A stretch of 64,000 nucleotides of DNA from CAZXIC01 sp964640195 (GTDB lineage Archaea > Iainarchaeota > Iainarchaeia > Iainarchaeales > GCA-2688035), in assembly GCA_964640195.1 (NCBI GenBank), contig CAZXIC010000005.1, forward strand, positions 1 through 64,000, in the 5' to 3' direction. The notes below the pieces were generated by a model, which saw only the letters and a program-made list of their open reading frames with translations, had not been told where the DNA came from and did no database searches. Position numbers and translations under genes: made by a program. Below, in pieces: positions 14,791 through 23,667 of the stretch (position 1 is its first letter; every line of letters begins with the position of its first letter).

Positions 14791-17700
14791 ATGGTCAAAC
14801 TTAAGCGCCTTGTTTTGCGCAACTTCAAGTCGTTTAAAAAAGCGGAGATTCCAATCAGCAGGGGCTTTACCTGCATTGTCGGCGGCAACGGCTGCGGCAA
14901 GACAAACATACTGGATGCGCTGCTTTTCGTTATGGGAATCACCTCCCTGAAAGCCCTCAGGGCAGGGAAGCTCACAGAGCTGGTGAACAACAATACCGTG
15001 GAAAACTACGCAAAGGTTGAGCTGACGCTGGGCGACGGTGACAACAACTACACCATACAGAGGATGATTGACAAGCAGGGAAAGTGCGTTTACAGGCTTG
15101 ACGGCCAAAGAAAAACACTGGGGGAAATTTCTTCGCTGCTGCTTGAGCTTGGCTTGAGGCCTGATGGCCATAACATCGTTGCACAGGGCGATGTCACAAG
15201 GGTCATTGAAATGAACCCGGAGCAGAGGAGGCAGATAATAGACGAAACAGCAGGATTGCAGGAATTTGATGAGAAAAAGGAAGAAGCGCTTAAGAACCTG
15301 GACAAGGTTGACGTAAAGCTGCGCAATGCAAACATCGTTCTGCAGGAAAGGGAAAATTATCTGGCTGAACTGCAGGAGGAAAAAAAAGCAGCAGTGCTGT
15401 TCAAGCAGCTGCAGGAAGAGCGCAAAAGGGCAAAGGCAACAGTGCTGACCTGTGAGATTTGGAAAATAAACAAGTCGCTCAGGGAAGGCGGCAAGAGGAT
15501 TTCTGGGCTTGGCTCGGAGAGGGAAGCAGAGCAGCAGCAGGCAGAGCAGGCAGCTGCAGAGGCAGAGAAACTGAAAGCAGAGTCAAACAAGCTCGGTGAG
15601 GAAATGCTGGGCAGCAGCGAAAATACCTACGCAACTGTCGGCGCAAGGCTTGAGGAGGCAAAAGCCGAAAAGAGCCAGCTGCTTGAAAGGATTGAGAGGA
15701 AACAGGAGCTGGTTGCAAGAAACAACAGGAGGCTTGAAGAGAACAAGGGAGGCGTAGCAGGCATTGAGGCTGAGGTCAGGGCAGAAGAGCAGAGGATTGC
15801 ACAGATTTGCAGCGAACTGCCTGGGCTGCGCAACGAACTGCAATCTGTTGAGGAAAAGAAGGCGCTGCTTGAAAAAAGGCTGAAGAAAAGCGAGCAGTCC
15901 CTGCAGGAAAGGAACGCTGCCGAGGAAAGGCTTTCGCTGCTGCTTGCTGAACTCAATGAGCGGAGAACGAAGGCAGTAAGCGCCCTGAACGTGCTGCAGA
16001 ACGAGATGGCAATGAAAAAGGAGCTGCTGCAGCAACTGCTGCTGGAACAGGAACAGCTGGCTGCAAAGCTGGATGAAAGGGACAAAAGCAGGCAATTGTT
16101 GAATACGCTGCACAGGCAGTTTGAAAACCCTGCCCGGCAGCTTTCTGCAACTGAGAAGCAGAACATTTCCTGCCTGGATGAGCTGAAAGCAGTGGAGGCG
16201 GAAAAAAGGGGCTTGGCTGAGAGCATTGCAGTGCTTGGGAAAAGCGTTGCAATTTGCCCTGTCTGCGAAAGCGAGCTGCGGAAGCAGAGAAAGGAGGATT
16301 TGTTGAAGAGGAAGCAATCCGCATTAAAGGGGCTTGCAGCCAGGGAGGCAGAGCTTGGGGCAAGGAAAGCACAGCTTCAGAAGAAGGAAAAGGAGTTAAG
16401 GGAAACTGTGGAAAAGGAAAAAGAGCTGGTTTTCCAGCTGAGGGACAGCGGTGAATTGAAGGAAAGGTCTGCGGCGTGCAGAAAAAAAACAGGGGAAATA
16501 AAGGCTTTTCTTGGGGAAAACAGCGTTGAAAAGAAATCCGGGGAAATAGGTGCAATTGAGGCAGAGATAAAAGGGCAAAAGGCGGAAATGGATAGAATTG
16601 CAGGGCAGAGAAGGCAGTTCACCGAAGGCGCTGCGCTGGAGCAATTCAGGCACGCAAGCAACAAGGCGCTTGAACTGCGCCAACGGCTGCATGAGCTGGA
16701 GCAGGAGAAGCAGGCAATCGCTGGAAAGGCAATCGGACAGCTGCAAAAGCAGAAGCAAAGCATGCTTTCAGAAATAGAGGCACTCAAAACGGAAAACAAG
16801 GAAACTGTTGCGGAGATTGAGGAAACAAAGGAGGAACTGCAGAAAACCGGCGTAAGGATTGATGAGCTCGAAAAGGAAATGGCGGATGCTGAAAAGCGCA
16901 ACAAAAAAACAGCGGAGAAAAAAAAACAATTGGATGCAAAAATAGAGAAGCTCGGCAGCGAGGAAAAAAGCCACGGGCAGAAGTTAAGAACCCTGGAGCA
17001 GGAGGAAAACGCCCTGCGGATTGAAAAAAGTAGGCAAGAGGTGCGCTTGGCTGACATTCAGGAAGAAGCGAGCCAGTTTGAAGGCGTTGGAACAATTGAA
17101 AAATTCACCCCTAAGCAGCTCGGCGACAGAATTGCTGAAATAGACAAAAAGATTCAGCAGATGGGCGCAATCAACATGCGGGCAATTGAATCGTTCGACC
17201 AGCTGGCTGCCGAGGTGCAGGATGTAAGGAAAAAAGTGGAACAGCTGGAGCGGGAAAGGCAGGCTGTGCTGCAGATGATTGAGAAGATTGACTTGAGAAG
17301 AAAAAACATCTTCATGCGCTGCTTTGAAGCGTTGAACAAAAACTTTTCAAGCCTTTTTTTCAGGCTGTTCAGTGGAGAAGGCAGGCTCAGCCTGAGCGAC
17401 CCGCAGCAGCCCCTCGATAGCGGGCTGCTGATTGAGGCAAAGCACAAGGGCGAGAGCATCCAGAACATTGACAGCATGTCCGGAGGGGAGAAAACACTGA
17501 CAGCGCTTGCATTCCTGTTTGCAATCCAGCTGTATGAGCCGGCTCCCTTTTATGTTTTCGATGAGGCAGATGCTGCCTTGGACAAGGAGAACTCAATGAA
17601 GATGGTTAAAATAATCAAGGACGTCAGCAGGCAGAGCCAGTTTATTGCAATAACCCACAACGACCCCCTGATTCAGAAGGCAGACCAAATAATCGGCGTA

Positions 17701-17796
17701 ACATTGAACAAGCAGAGGAGCAGCGTTATTGGATTGAAGCTGAGGGAAAAGATTGCTGCCGAAGAGGCAATAGCAAAGCAGCCTGTTGTTTCCTAA
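14791..17796 (+). CDS. SMC-type ATPase with Rad50-like zinc hook in place of hinge
   Basis: A 1001-residue SMC-superfamily protein. The heads are SMC-like. The N terminus has LRNFKSFKKAEIPISRGF and Walker A GGNGCGKT (31-38), then NIVAQGDVTRVIEMNPEQRR and DETAGLQEFDEKK. The C terminus has INMRAIESFDQL, the signature SGGEK (897-901) and Walker B YVFDEADAALD (from 921). The two long coiled coils meet at Cys489-Pro-Val-Cys492, almost exactly mid-protein. No globular hinge domain (about 150-200 residues) is present. A CxxC hook is the Rad50 dimerisation device, so this is a hybrid resembling the archaea-specific SMC-related and coalescin-like proteins. ATG 14791 is preferred over an in-frame TTG 15 nt upstream. 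No ScpA/ScpB or Mre11 gene is adjacent. Confidence 0.92.
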   Translation: MVKLKRLVLRNFKSFKKAEIPISRGFTCIVGGNGCGKTNILDALLFVMGITSLKALRAGKLTELVNNNTVENYAKVELTLGDGDNNYTIQRMIDKQGKCVYRLDGQRKTLGEISSLLLELGLRPDGHNIVAQGDVTRVIEMNPEQRRQIIDETAGLQEFDEKKEEALKNLDKVDVKLRNANIVLQERENYLAELQEEKKAAVLFKQLQEERKRAKATVLTCEIWKINKSLREGGKRISGLGSEREAEQQQAEQAAAEAEKLKAESNKLGEEMLGSSENTYATVGARLEEAKAEKSQLLERIERKQELVARNNRRLEENKGGVAGIEAEVRAEEQRIAQICSELPGLRNELQSVEEKKALLEKRLKKSEQSLQERNAAEERLSLLLAELNERRTKAVSALNVLQNEMAMKKELLQQLLLEQEQLAAKLDERDKSRQLLNTLHRQFENPARQLSATEKQNISCLDELKAVEAEKRGLAESIAVLGKSVAICPVCESELRKQRKEDLLKRKQSALKGLAAREAELGARKAQLQKKEKELRETVEKEKELVFQLRDSGELKERSAACRKKTGEIKAFLGENSVEKKSGEIGAIEAEIKGQKAEMDRIAGQRRQFTEGAALEQFRHASNKALELRQRLHELEQEKQAIAGKAIGQLQKQKQSMLSEIEALKTENKETVAEIEETKEELQKTGVRIDELEKEMADAEKRNKKTAEKKKQLDAKIEKLGSEEKSHGQKLRTLEQEENALRIEKSRQEVRLADIQEEASQFEGVGTIEKFTPKQLGDRIAEIDKKIQQMGAINMRAIESFDQLAAEVQDVRKKVEQLERERQAVLQMIEKIDLRRKNIFMRCFEALNKNFSSLFFRLFSGEGRLSLSDPQQPLDSGLLIEAKHKGESIQNIDSMSGGEKTLTALAFLFAIQLYEPAPFYVFDEADAALDKENSMKMVKIIKDVSRQSQFIAITHNDPLIQKADQIIGVTLNKQRSSVIGLKLREKIAAEEAIAKQPVVS

Positions 17797-17802
17797 AAAA
17801 AG

Positions 17803-18237
17803 CTATTTTTTGCTTTTGTCCAGAAACGCGTCAAAAACCCTGCCGATTATCAGGATGGCAAGCGTAATTATCGTGGCAACAGCAGCCAAAAAATAGTAGC
17901 CGATTCCTACACTCAAGCCGATTGCAGCAATAACCCACAGGTCTGCTGCTGTTGTAAGGCCTTTCAGCCTGTCCTGCTCCCTGAAGATGTTGCCGGCTGC
18001 AATAAAACCAATGCCTGCTACAACCCCTGCGGCAATCCTTGAAATGTCAACAATGCCTGTGCCCTCAATCCCCGCAAAAGACAGGGAAACAAGCGTAAAG
18101 AGTGTTGCGCCAGTGCACACAAGGACATGCGTCCTCAGCCCAGCTGGCTTCTCATGCATTTCCCTCTCAACGCCGATCAGCCCGCCCAATAGAGCAGATA
18201 TCAGCAGCCTTTCAACCAACAATGTTTCCGCTATCAT
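17803..18237 (-). CDS. MgtC/SapB-family membrane protein
   Basis: A 144-residue membrane protein with four to five hydrophobic helices and the MgtC signature GLIGVEREMHEKPAGLRTHV, followed by RIAAGVVAGIGFIAAGNI and GLTTAADLWVIAAIGL. The family is linked to survival at low magnesium and modulation of membrane ATPases in bacteria; its archaeal role is not established. ATG 18237 is chosen (a GTG precedes it directly). It converges on the SMC-like gene with a 6-nt gap and is followed, across 18 nt, by the Lon-like protease in the same direction. Confidence 0.88.
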   Translation of the reverse strand: MIAETLLVERLLISALLGGLIGVEREMHEKPAGLRTHVLVCTGATLFTLVSLSFAGIEGTGIVDISRIAAGVVAGIGFIAAGNIFREQDRLKGLTTAADLWVIAAIGLSVGIGYYFLAAVATIITLAILIIGRVFDAFLDKSKK

Positions 18238-18255
18238 CACAGTCCCGGAGGTAAT

Positions 18256-20610
18256 TTATCCGCCCTGCTTAATAATTCTTCCCTTCCCCCTCTTCGGCTT
18301 TTTTGCAGTCTTGCCCTCGGTTTTTGCAATGCTTTCCTCGATTGCCGTTTTTTCAGCCTTTACCTTTCCCACCTCGCTCTTTATGGTTTCCTTCAGGGCA
18401 TCAATCCTGTTAGAGCAAAACTGCATTGCTTCCTGGAAGTCAGTTTCAGTTATATTGCCCTTCTTGAACTCCTTCCTCAGCCTCCTGATTGCCCTCTCGA
18501 ACGCAAACAGCTTGCTTTTGCTCAAATCCAATTCAACATAGCTCTTGCTGAGCTGCCGCCTTTCCTCAAGCAATTCGTCCAGCCGTTTTTTGTACATTGC
18601 ACTGAGCTTGCTGTAATCACTTGCTATCAGCTTCTCTTCGTCAAGGTCTTGCTTTAACCTTTTCTGCTTTTTCAATACAGCCCTAATCTCTGACTCCAGC
18701 GAAACATGCCTAATCTTGGGCATTCTTCTGGTTAGGGTGAAGAACAGCAGCACTGCGGCCACTGCCGATAGAAAAGAGGCCAAAAAAACCAAAACCAACA
18801 GTGGGGGAATGCTCAGTGTTTGGGAGGGCATTACTGCCAGAAACCTCGACTCAGGCAACGTTTCCAGGTACTGGAAGGAGCTGGAAGCGGAGTTAGCCAT
18901 GGCCTCAGCCATAAAAACAAGGCTTAGCCCGCTCTTGGCGCTTTCCAGTGCCTTGCTCTGCTGCTGCTGGCTGTAAAAATCGCAGCCCATGAGGTAATAC
19001 CTTGCGTGGTCCAGGTAAAGCCTTGCCCAAACAAAGCTGTACTCGCTTTGCTCAAGCCTTGCTTCCAGGGCAGCGATTTTCTGCTGCAGTGAGTCTCTCA
19101 ACTGGTTCAGGTCCTTGTTCTTTACGAATATTTCCGCATTGATTAAGGCAAGGGCGGAAGACGAATCAAACAGGGCAGCGTAATGCCATCCCCTGGCTCT
19201 CTCCAATTTCGCTGCATTCAATCTCCTTGATATGTCCTCTGCTTCCTCTTCGCCTACCATTGCAATGCCCTTATCAGCGTTTGCAATATAGCTGTCAACT
19301 GCGTTCAAAAAGTGCTGGTCTGGGAGAACCCTCCTGCTACTCTTTTTCGTTAATTCAAAGAAATCAAGTGCAATGTTATGCCAGGCAAGGGCAAACTCAT
19401 AGTCCAGCAGCTCTGCCAGACGCTGTTCGTCAACGCTGTCGCCGCCGATTGTTATAACCAGCTCTTTTTCCATCAGCAGCTCATCAACGTTCAGCTTTGC
19501 CCAGCTAAGCCTCTGTTTGGCAGCAACGTGCCATTCAAACGCGTCAACAGAAACAAACCGGTTCAAGTCAACTGACAGGCTGTCTATTTGCCTGCTTAGC
19601 TCATTGACCCTTGAATCAAGCATCGTGTTGCTTGGTGAAAGCAGTTGCGGGCTTTCCGCCGCATCCTTAACGAAACTGCTGTCCACAATTGCAAGAAACG
19701 CATAGTTGCCTGCGCTGTACAAGTAGTTCTGGTCAAGCAGAATCCTTGCGTCCTCCAGCGTTTTCTCGCTGTTGGTTAGGTAGCGCAGCAGCGCATCTAT
19801 GAGCGCGGGGTCGTTTAACAGCGTTCCGCTCAAAGCGCTTCTTGCCTTGCTGATGCTTTCACCTGCCTCTTCAATATAGCCCTCGATAAGTGAATGCATT
19901 GGCTGCAGGTTTTGGGCGAAAGAAATGGGATGCGGCACAAATTCTGGCAAAACAATCTCTGGGGCGTTTACGTCAATGGTTTCAGGGTCGGCAAAGGCGT
20001 ACAGCAGAATATCGTTGATGTTGCTTACCTCAACAACCTTCAAACCCCAGTTGCTAAGCGCATAAGAGACAAGGTTTATTGACTGAACGCCGCTAGGCAG
20101 TTTCACAGTCTGCCTGGCTTCACCCGGCGGAATCATGAAAACGCTTATGCCTGTTTTTGCAGCCTCTTTGCTTTTCTCGAAAACGCCGCCGACCGGGCCA
20201 ACGCTGCCGTCTGCAGCAATCGTGCCTGTTAAAGCAACATTGTCCGGAACCCTCTTGTCCTGCAGCATTGCAATCACCAAAAGGGTCATGGCTGCCCCAG
20301 CGCTCGGCCCTTCAACCAGGGAAGCATTGCTGTTGATGTCAAAGAAGTAGTCGTGCTTGTCGACAACATTGCTGTACCTTTTTGCAATCTGCACAGCCAG
20401 CTTCTCCGTTGTCTGTGTGCTTGTTCCAACCAAGGGCTCGGTGCTGGTCCACACCTCGCCACTGCCTTCCTTTATCCGCAGGCCGAGGTCAGCGCTTAAG
20501 GCCCCGCCGCTATCTGTTACCGCAAATACCTTGATTGAATCGCTGGTTATTACTGCGCAGGCGTCTGCGGAAAGCAGCAGAAAAAAAAGCAGGGCAATTG
20601 CTCTCTTCAT
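18256..20610 (-). CDS. Secreted/membrane Lon-like (S16) serine protease
   Basis: A 784-residue archaeal S16-type protease (COG1750-like). A signal peptide covers residues 1-19 (IALLFFLLLSADACA). The Lon proteolytic domain carries catalytic Ser103 in EGPSAGAAMTL and Lys146 in PVGGVFEKSKEAA, 43 residues apart as in Lon. A long helical extracytoplasmic region follows, then one transmembrane segment (about 625-650, PPLLVLVFLASFLSAVAAVLL) and a roughly 120-residue cytoplasmic coiled coil ending in a basic tail (KKPKRGKGRIIKQGG). No AAA+ module is present, so substrates must be loosely folded or delivered. The protease domain faces outside while the coiled coil faces in. Confidence 0.88.
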   Translation of the reverse strand: MKRAIALLFFLLLSADACAVITSDSIKVFAVTDSGGALSADLGLRIKEGSGEVWTSTEPLVGTSTQTTEKLAVQIAKRYSNVVDKHDYFFDINSNASLVEGPSAGAAMTLLVIAMLQDKRVPDNVALTGTIAADGSVGPVGGVFEKSKEAAKTGISVFMIPPGEARQTVKLPSGVQSINLVSYALSNWGLKVVEVSNINDILLYAFADPETIDVNAPEIVLPEFVPHPISFAQNLQPMHSLIEGYIEEAGESISKARSALSGTLLNDPALIDALLRYLTNSEKTLEDARILLDQNYLYSAGNYAFLAIVDSSFVKDAAESPQLLSPSNTMLDSRVNELSRQIDSLSVDLNRFVSVDAFEWHVAAKQRLSWAKLNVDELLMEKELVITIGGDSVDEQRLAELLDYEFALAWHNIALDFFELTKKSSRRVLPDQHFLNAVDSYIANADKGIAMVGEEEAEDISRRLNAAKLERARGWHYAALFDSSSALALINAEIFVKNKDLNQLRDSLQQKIAALEARLEQSEYSFVWARLYLDHARYYLMGCDFYSQQQQSKALESAKSGLSLVFMAEAMANSASSSFQYLETLPESRFLAVMPSQTLSIPPLLVLVFLASFLSAVAAVLLFFTLTRRMPKIRHVSLESEIRAVLKKQKRLKQDLDEEKLIASDYSKLSAMYKKRLDELLEERRQLSKSYVELDLSKSKLFAFERAIRRLRKEFKKGNITETDFQEAMQFCSNRIDALKETIKSEVGKVKAEKTAIEESIAKTEGKTAKKPKRGKGRIIKQGG

Positions 20611-20692
20611 GACAGCTATTAATTAGCCAAAAGGGGCTATAAATAACTTGCGTGTTGGAAAAAGCAGGCAGAAAAAAGAAAAAAAGGCATGC

Positions 20693-21001
20693 TCAGCCGA
20701 ACAGGCTGCTCAAGCCTTCTGCTGCCTCTTCCTCGCTCTTGCCCTCTTCCGCAGCCTTTTCTTCTTTCTTGCCCTCTGGCTTCCCTGCAGCAGGCGCTGC
20801 TGCAGACGCAGCAACCGCTGGAGCAGCTGCTGCCTTCTTGATTGCTTCAGCTATGTTTACGTCCTTCAGAGAAGCAACCAATGCCTTTACCCTTGCGGAA
20901 TCCGGCTTTTCGCCGGCAGCTTCCAGCACTTTTGTCACAGCTGCCTCCTTGACTTCCTTTCCGGCAGCGTGCAACAGCAATGCGGCATACACGTATTGCA
21001 T
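20693..21001 (-). CDS. rpl12: Ribosomal stalk protein P1/L12
   Basis: The 102-residue archaeal P1 protein dimerises on P0 and recruits translation GTPases. MQYVYAALLLHAAGKEV is the typical helical N terminus. An Ala-rich hinge and a Glu/Lys-rich stretch lead to the conserved C-terminal GLSSLFG that binds factors. ATG 21001 is preceded by GGAGGTC at ideal spacing, so the longer in-frame start is rejected. It is the last gene of rpl11-rpl1-rpl10-rpl12. Confidence 0.95.
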   Translation of the reverse strand: MQYVYAALLLHAAGKEVKEAAVTKVLEAAGEKPDSARVKALVASLKDVNIAEAIKKAAAAPAVAASAAAPAAGKPEGKKEEKAAEEGKSEEEAAEGLSSLFG

Positions 21002-21038
21002 TTTCTTGACCTCCTTCAAATTTTTTTAATAAAAAAAA

Positions 21039-22148
21039 TTAAGCATCCTTCTTTTCACCCGCCCCTTGCTTTGCTGGCTTGTCATCTTTTTTTCCCTCAG
21101 CTGGCTTTTCCCCTTTCGCTTCTCCCCCTCCTTTCTTTGCAGGGGCAGGCTTTTCTCCAGCAGGCTTCTCTTTGCCCTCGGGCTTTTCTTTCCCTTCTGC
21201 TGCTTTTTCCTCTTCGGGCTTTTCTTTCCCTTCTGCTGCTTTTTCATCTTCTGGCTTTTCTTTCCCTCCTGCTGATTTTTCATCTTCTGGCTTTTCTTCG
21301 ACTGGCACTTGTTGCAGGGCTTCTTTCAAGGCGCTTGCCTGCTTTGCACCTTTTTCCAGCAATTCCTCTGCTGTTGCGCTGTTGAGGATGTTTGCCTCCA
21401 GCGAAAGTGCTTTCGCGTTCCTGAAGCATTTTGACAGCAGGAAATCAATTGTTTCAGCATTGCAGTGGCAAACCTCAACAGCCAGGTTGAACGCGTTCCT
21501 GCGGGCTTCAACGAATTGCCCAAATGCCTTTTCTGTGTCAATGTCCAGAACGCCTGCTGTAAAAACAAGCCCGTTTTCCAGGCATGCAACAATATTCAAT
21601 CCGACCTTAATCGGCTTTATGTCAAGCTTTGCAAGCGCAGCCGCAACAGCAGGGCTTATCTCTTCGCCCTTTTTCGCAACAACCTTCTCCTCTGCAATGG
21701 AGATAGTCGGCCCCTTCACAATTGTTTTAAGGCCAGCCTGCTTCAGGTCGCTCAAGGCAGGCCCTGGCAGCAGCCCTGTGTCGCCGGCGGGCACAACAAT
21801 GTCATCAGGCGCAATCATTCCAGGCTTTGCAGGGACACTGCCCTTGCTTCTCTTCAGAAAAGCAAACAATTCAAACGGGTTCATTTCAGAAAAAATGACC
21901 GCAATGCTGCCCCTGACATGCTGCAGCAGGTCTTTGGCATCCGTTTTTGAGCTGCCAAGTGCCTTTTTCACCACCCGGGTTTTGCTCACCACAACAACGG
22001 CTTTTCCATGCAGCCTCTTCCTCAGCACCTGCGCCAAAGAGGCGGGAAAATTCTGCAGGGAGGCAATTGCAATAACCGGAAAGCGCTCTGAAAGGCTTTT
22101 GAGTTGCTGCAGCTGTCCCTCCTTCCACTGCCTTGTGTGCACTGTCAT
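21039..22148 (-). CDS. rpl10: Ribosomal stalk base protein P0/uL10 with repetitive tail
   Basis: Anchors the P1 stalk to 23S rRNA. The 369-residue protein has a normal core to about residue 283, including the P1-binding helices (DFLLSKCFRNAKALSLEAN, ATAEELLEKGAKQASALKEAL). Residues 284-369 are a Lys/Glu/Pro tail made partly of 12-residue repeats of the type EKPEDEKAAEGK. The tail ends GAGEKKDA and lacks the factor-binding (GLxxLFG-type) terminus that archaeal P0 normally shares with P1. It overlaps rpl1 by 4 nt (ATGA). Confidence 0.93.
   Translation of the reverse strand: MTVHTRQWKEGQLQQLKSLSERFPVIAIASLQNFPASLAQVLRKRLHGKAVVVVSKTRVVKKALGSSKTDAKDLLQHVRGSIAVIFSEMNPFELFAFLKRSKGSVPAKPGMIAPDDIVVPAGDTGLLPGPALSDLKQAGLKTIVKGPTISIAEEKVVAKKGEEISPAVAAALAKLDIKPIKVGLNIVACLENGLVFTAGVLDIDTEKAFGQFVEARRNAFNLAVEVCHCNAETIDFLLSKCFRNAKALSLEANILNSATAEELLEKGAKQASALKEALQQVPVEEKPEDEKSAGGKEKPEDEKAAEGKEKPEEEKAAEGKEKPEGKEKPAGEKPAPAKKGGGEAKGEKPAEGKKDDKPAKQGAGEKKDA
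21171..21296 (-). repeat. 36-bp tandem repeat within rpl10
   Basis: About 3.5 in-frame 36-bp units encode EKPEDEKSAGGK, EKPEDEKAAEGK, EKPEEEKAAEGK and a partial EKPEGK. The nucleotide copies are nearly identical, indicating recent slippage expansion in the P0 tail. Confidence 0.8.
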
Positions 22149-22819
22149 GCCTTCCCAGCCCCCTTTCCCCCGACTCTTATCGGCGGGCCCATTGTCTCCT
22201 TCACATAAACAGACTTGATGTTTCCCTGCCTTTGCGGCAGTTTTGCAACAATTGCGTCAACAACAGAAGCGGCATTTGCTGCAAGCTGCTCATCCGGCAT
22301 TTTTTCATTGCCAATTACAACCTGCACAACCGGCATAAACTTCCCCTTTTTGTTTGTAACCCTCGTAACGCTGCTTGCCTGGCTTAGCATTGCCCCTACC
22401 GCTGCAGGCTGCGGCTGCACAGGCTTGGGCATTTTTCCTTTCGGCGCCAGCTGCTGCCCGAGGTAACGCCCAACCGGAATCATCACAGGGCCTTCAGCAA
22501 GCAGCACATCAAATTGGTTTGCAATCTGGGCAACAGCTTTGCTGTCCAATTTCGGGATATCTGCTTCATTGATTATCCTGTCAACTTTCCCATGCATCGC
22601 AGCAATGAATGCCTTGTCCCTTGCAAAAAGAAGCGTTTTTCCGCCGCTTTTCTTGCCTGTCGCATGAGGCATGCCCACCCTTATGTCAATCTGGTTCTCC
22701 GGCTTTTTGAAATCCATGCCCTTAAAGTTCACTATCAATTCAATGCTCTGGACAAAGCGCCTCTGCTTGCTCTGCTGCCGCATTAGGTGCAAAGCGCCCT
22801 GCAAATCTTTTTGGTTCAT
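22145..22819 (-). CDS. rpl1: Ribosomal protein uL1
   Basis: Forms the L1 stalk that handles deacylated tRNA and, in some archaea, represses its own operon. The 224-residue protein shows MRQQSKQRRFVQSIELIVNF, MPHATGKK, the conserved GRYLGQQLAPKGKMPKPV and GNEKMPDEQLAANAASV. It overlaps rpl10 by 4 nt. A 116-nt gap upstream holds its own TATA-like box and a small hairpin, so rpl1-rpl10-rpl12 may be transcribed separately from rpl11. Confidence 0.95.
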   Translation of the reverse strand: MNQKDLQGALHLMRQQSKQRRFVQSIELIVNFKGMDFKKPENQIDIRVGMPHATGKKSGGKTLLFARDKAFIAAMHGKVDRIINEADIPKLDSKAVAQIANQFDVLLAEGPVMIPVGRYLGQQLAPKGKMPKPVQPQPAAVGAMLSQASSVTRVTNKKGKFMPVVQVVIGNEKMPDEQLAANAASVVDAIVAKLPQRQGNIKSVYVKETMGPPIRVGGKGAGKA

Positions 22820-22935
22820 CTAATTTCCTCCCACACAGCATTGAAGCTGGAGTGGTGCAAACGGAGTCAGAAAAAGACTCTCGTGTTAAACCTTAAGGTA
22901 TTAAAAATTTAAAACGGAATAATTTAAAAAACAAT
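22820..22935 (-). promoter_or_regulatory. Internal promoter and leader of rpl1-rpl10-rpl12
   Basis: On the minus strand a TATA-like TTTTAAATTTTTAAT (22899-22914) is followed by a leader of about 60 nt. It contains the hairpin GAGTC/GACTC (22864-22880, 7-nt loop) and ends GGGAGGAAATTAG before the uL1 ATG. Archaeal L1 is known to bind its own mRNA leader in some species. Whether this hairpin is such a site cannot be told from sequence alone. Confidence 0.4.
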
Positions 22936-23661
22936 TCATTTCTGTTCCCGCTTCTGCCCTGCTGCCTTGCCCTGCTTTTCCCGCTGGCTGCCTTGCCCTG
23001 TTTCCTGCTTTGGGACTTCCACCTCAGGCTGCCCTTCACTTTGTTTTCCCAGCCCAGGCTGCTGCTGTTCTCCCCCACGCTGTCCAGGCTGCTGCTTTTC
23101 CTGCCCTGTTTCCTGCTTCTGGGCTTGCGCATCAGGCTGCTGCACTTGCTTTTCTTCCTTCTCTGCTTCCCCCTTTTTTTCCTGCCCTTCCGCCAGAGCA
23201 GAATCATACTCTCCGGCATCAATTGCCTGCTGCACTTCCCTTGCCTTCTTTCCCTCAACTGTTATGCCCATGCTGTCGCAAACGCCAATTATTTCCTTTG
23301 CAGCGCTTTTCACTTTGTAAGACGCAAGGTTCTCAATCTTCATCCTGGCGATTTTAAGCACCTGCTCCATTGACATGTTTCCCTTTACCTCGGTCTTCGG
23401 GTTAGCAGCTGCCTTCTCTAAATTGAGTTCTTTCTTGATAAGCGCGCTGGTTGGCGGCGAGCCAACGCTTATCTCAAAGCCCTTGGTTGCAGAGTCAACA
23501 ACTACTTTCACAGGCACCTTCATTCCAGCGTAGGGCTTTGTCTTTTCATTAATCTTGTTGACTACCTCGCCGATATTCACCCCAAGCGGTCCGAGAGCCG
23601 GGCCAAGTGGGGCGCCTGCGCTGGCTTTTCCAGCCTCAACCAAAACACTTATCTCAGGCAT
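22936..23661 (-). CDS. rpl11: Ribosomal protein uL11 with 84-residue Gln/Glu tail
   Basis: GTPase-centre protein. Residues 1-157 are a normal archaeal L11: EAGKASAGAPLGPALGPLGVN, PVKVVVDS, SPPTSALIKKEL, SMEQVLKIA, and a C-terminal rRNA-binding domain ending EVQQAIDAGEYDSALAEG. Residues 158-241 are an extra low-complexity tail rich in Gln, Glu, Lys and Pro (segments such as QKQETGQEKQQPGQRGG), absent from ordinary L11. ATG 23661 is chosen over a directly preceding GTG. It follows nusG with a 6-nt gap. Confidence 0.94.
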   Translation of the reverse strand: MPEISVLVEAGKASAGAPLGPALGPLGVNIGEVVNKINEKTKPYAGMKVPVKVVVDSATKGFEISVGSPPTSALIKKELNLEKAAANPKTEVKGNMSMEQVLKIARMKIENLASYKVKSAAKEIIGVCDSMGITVEGKKAREVQQAIDAGEYDSALAEGQEKKGEAEKEEKQVQQPDAQAQKQETGQEKQQPGQRGGEQQQPGLGKQSEGQPEVEVPKQETGQGSQREKQGKAAGQKREQK

Positions 23662-23667
23662 CACAGC

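Noticed and set aside
15583..17057. Several 200-244-codon minus-strand frames opposite the SMC-like gene
   Set aside because: Antisense of coiled-coil coding DNA; Ser/Leu/Phe-rich translations without domains.
21079..22218. Long open frame (379 codons) on the plus strand opposite rpl10
   Set aside because: It is antisense to the conserved P0 gene, with Ser/Phe/Pro-rich low-complexity translation typical of a shadow frame.
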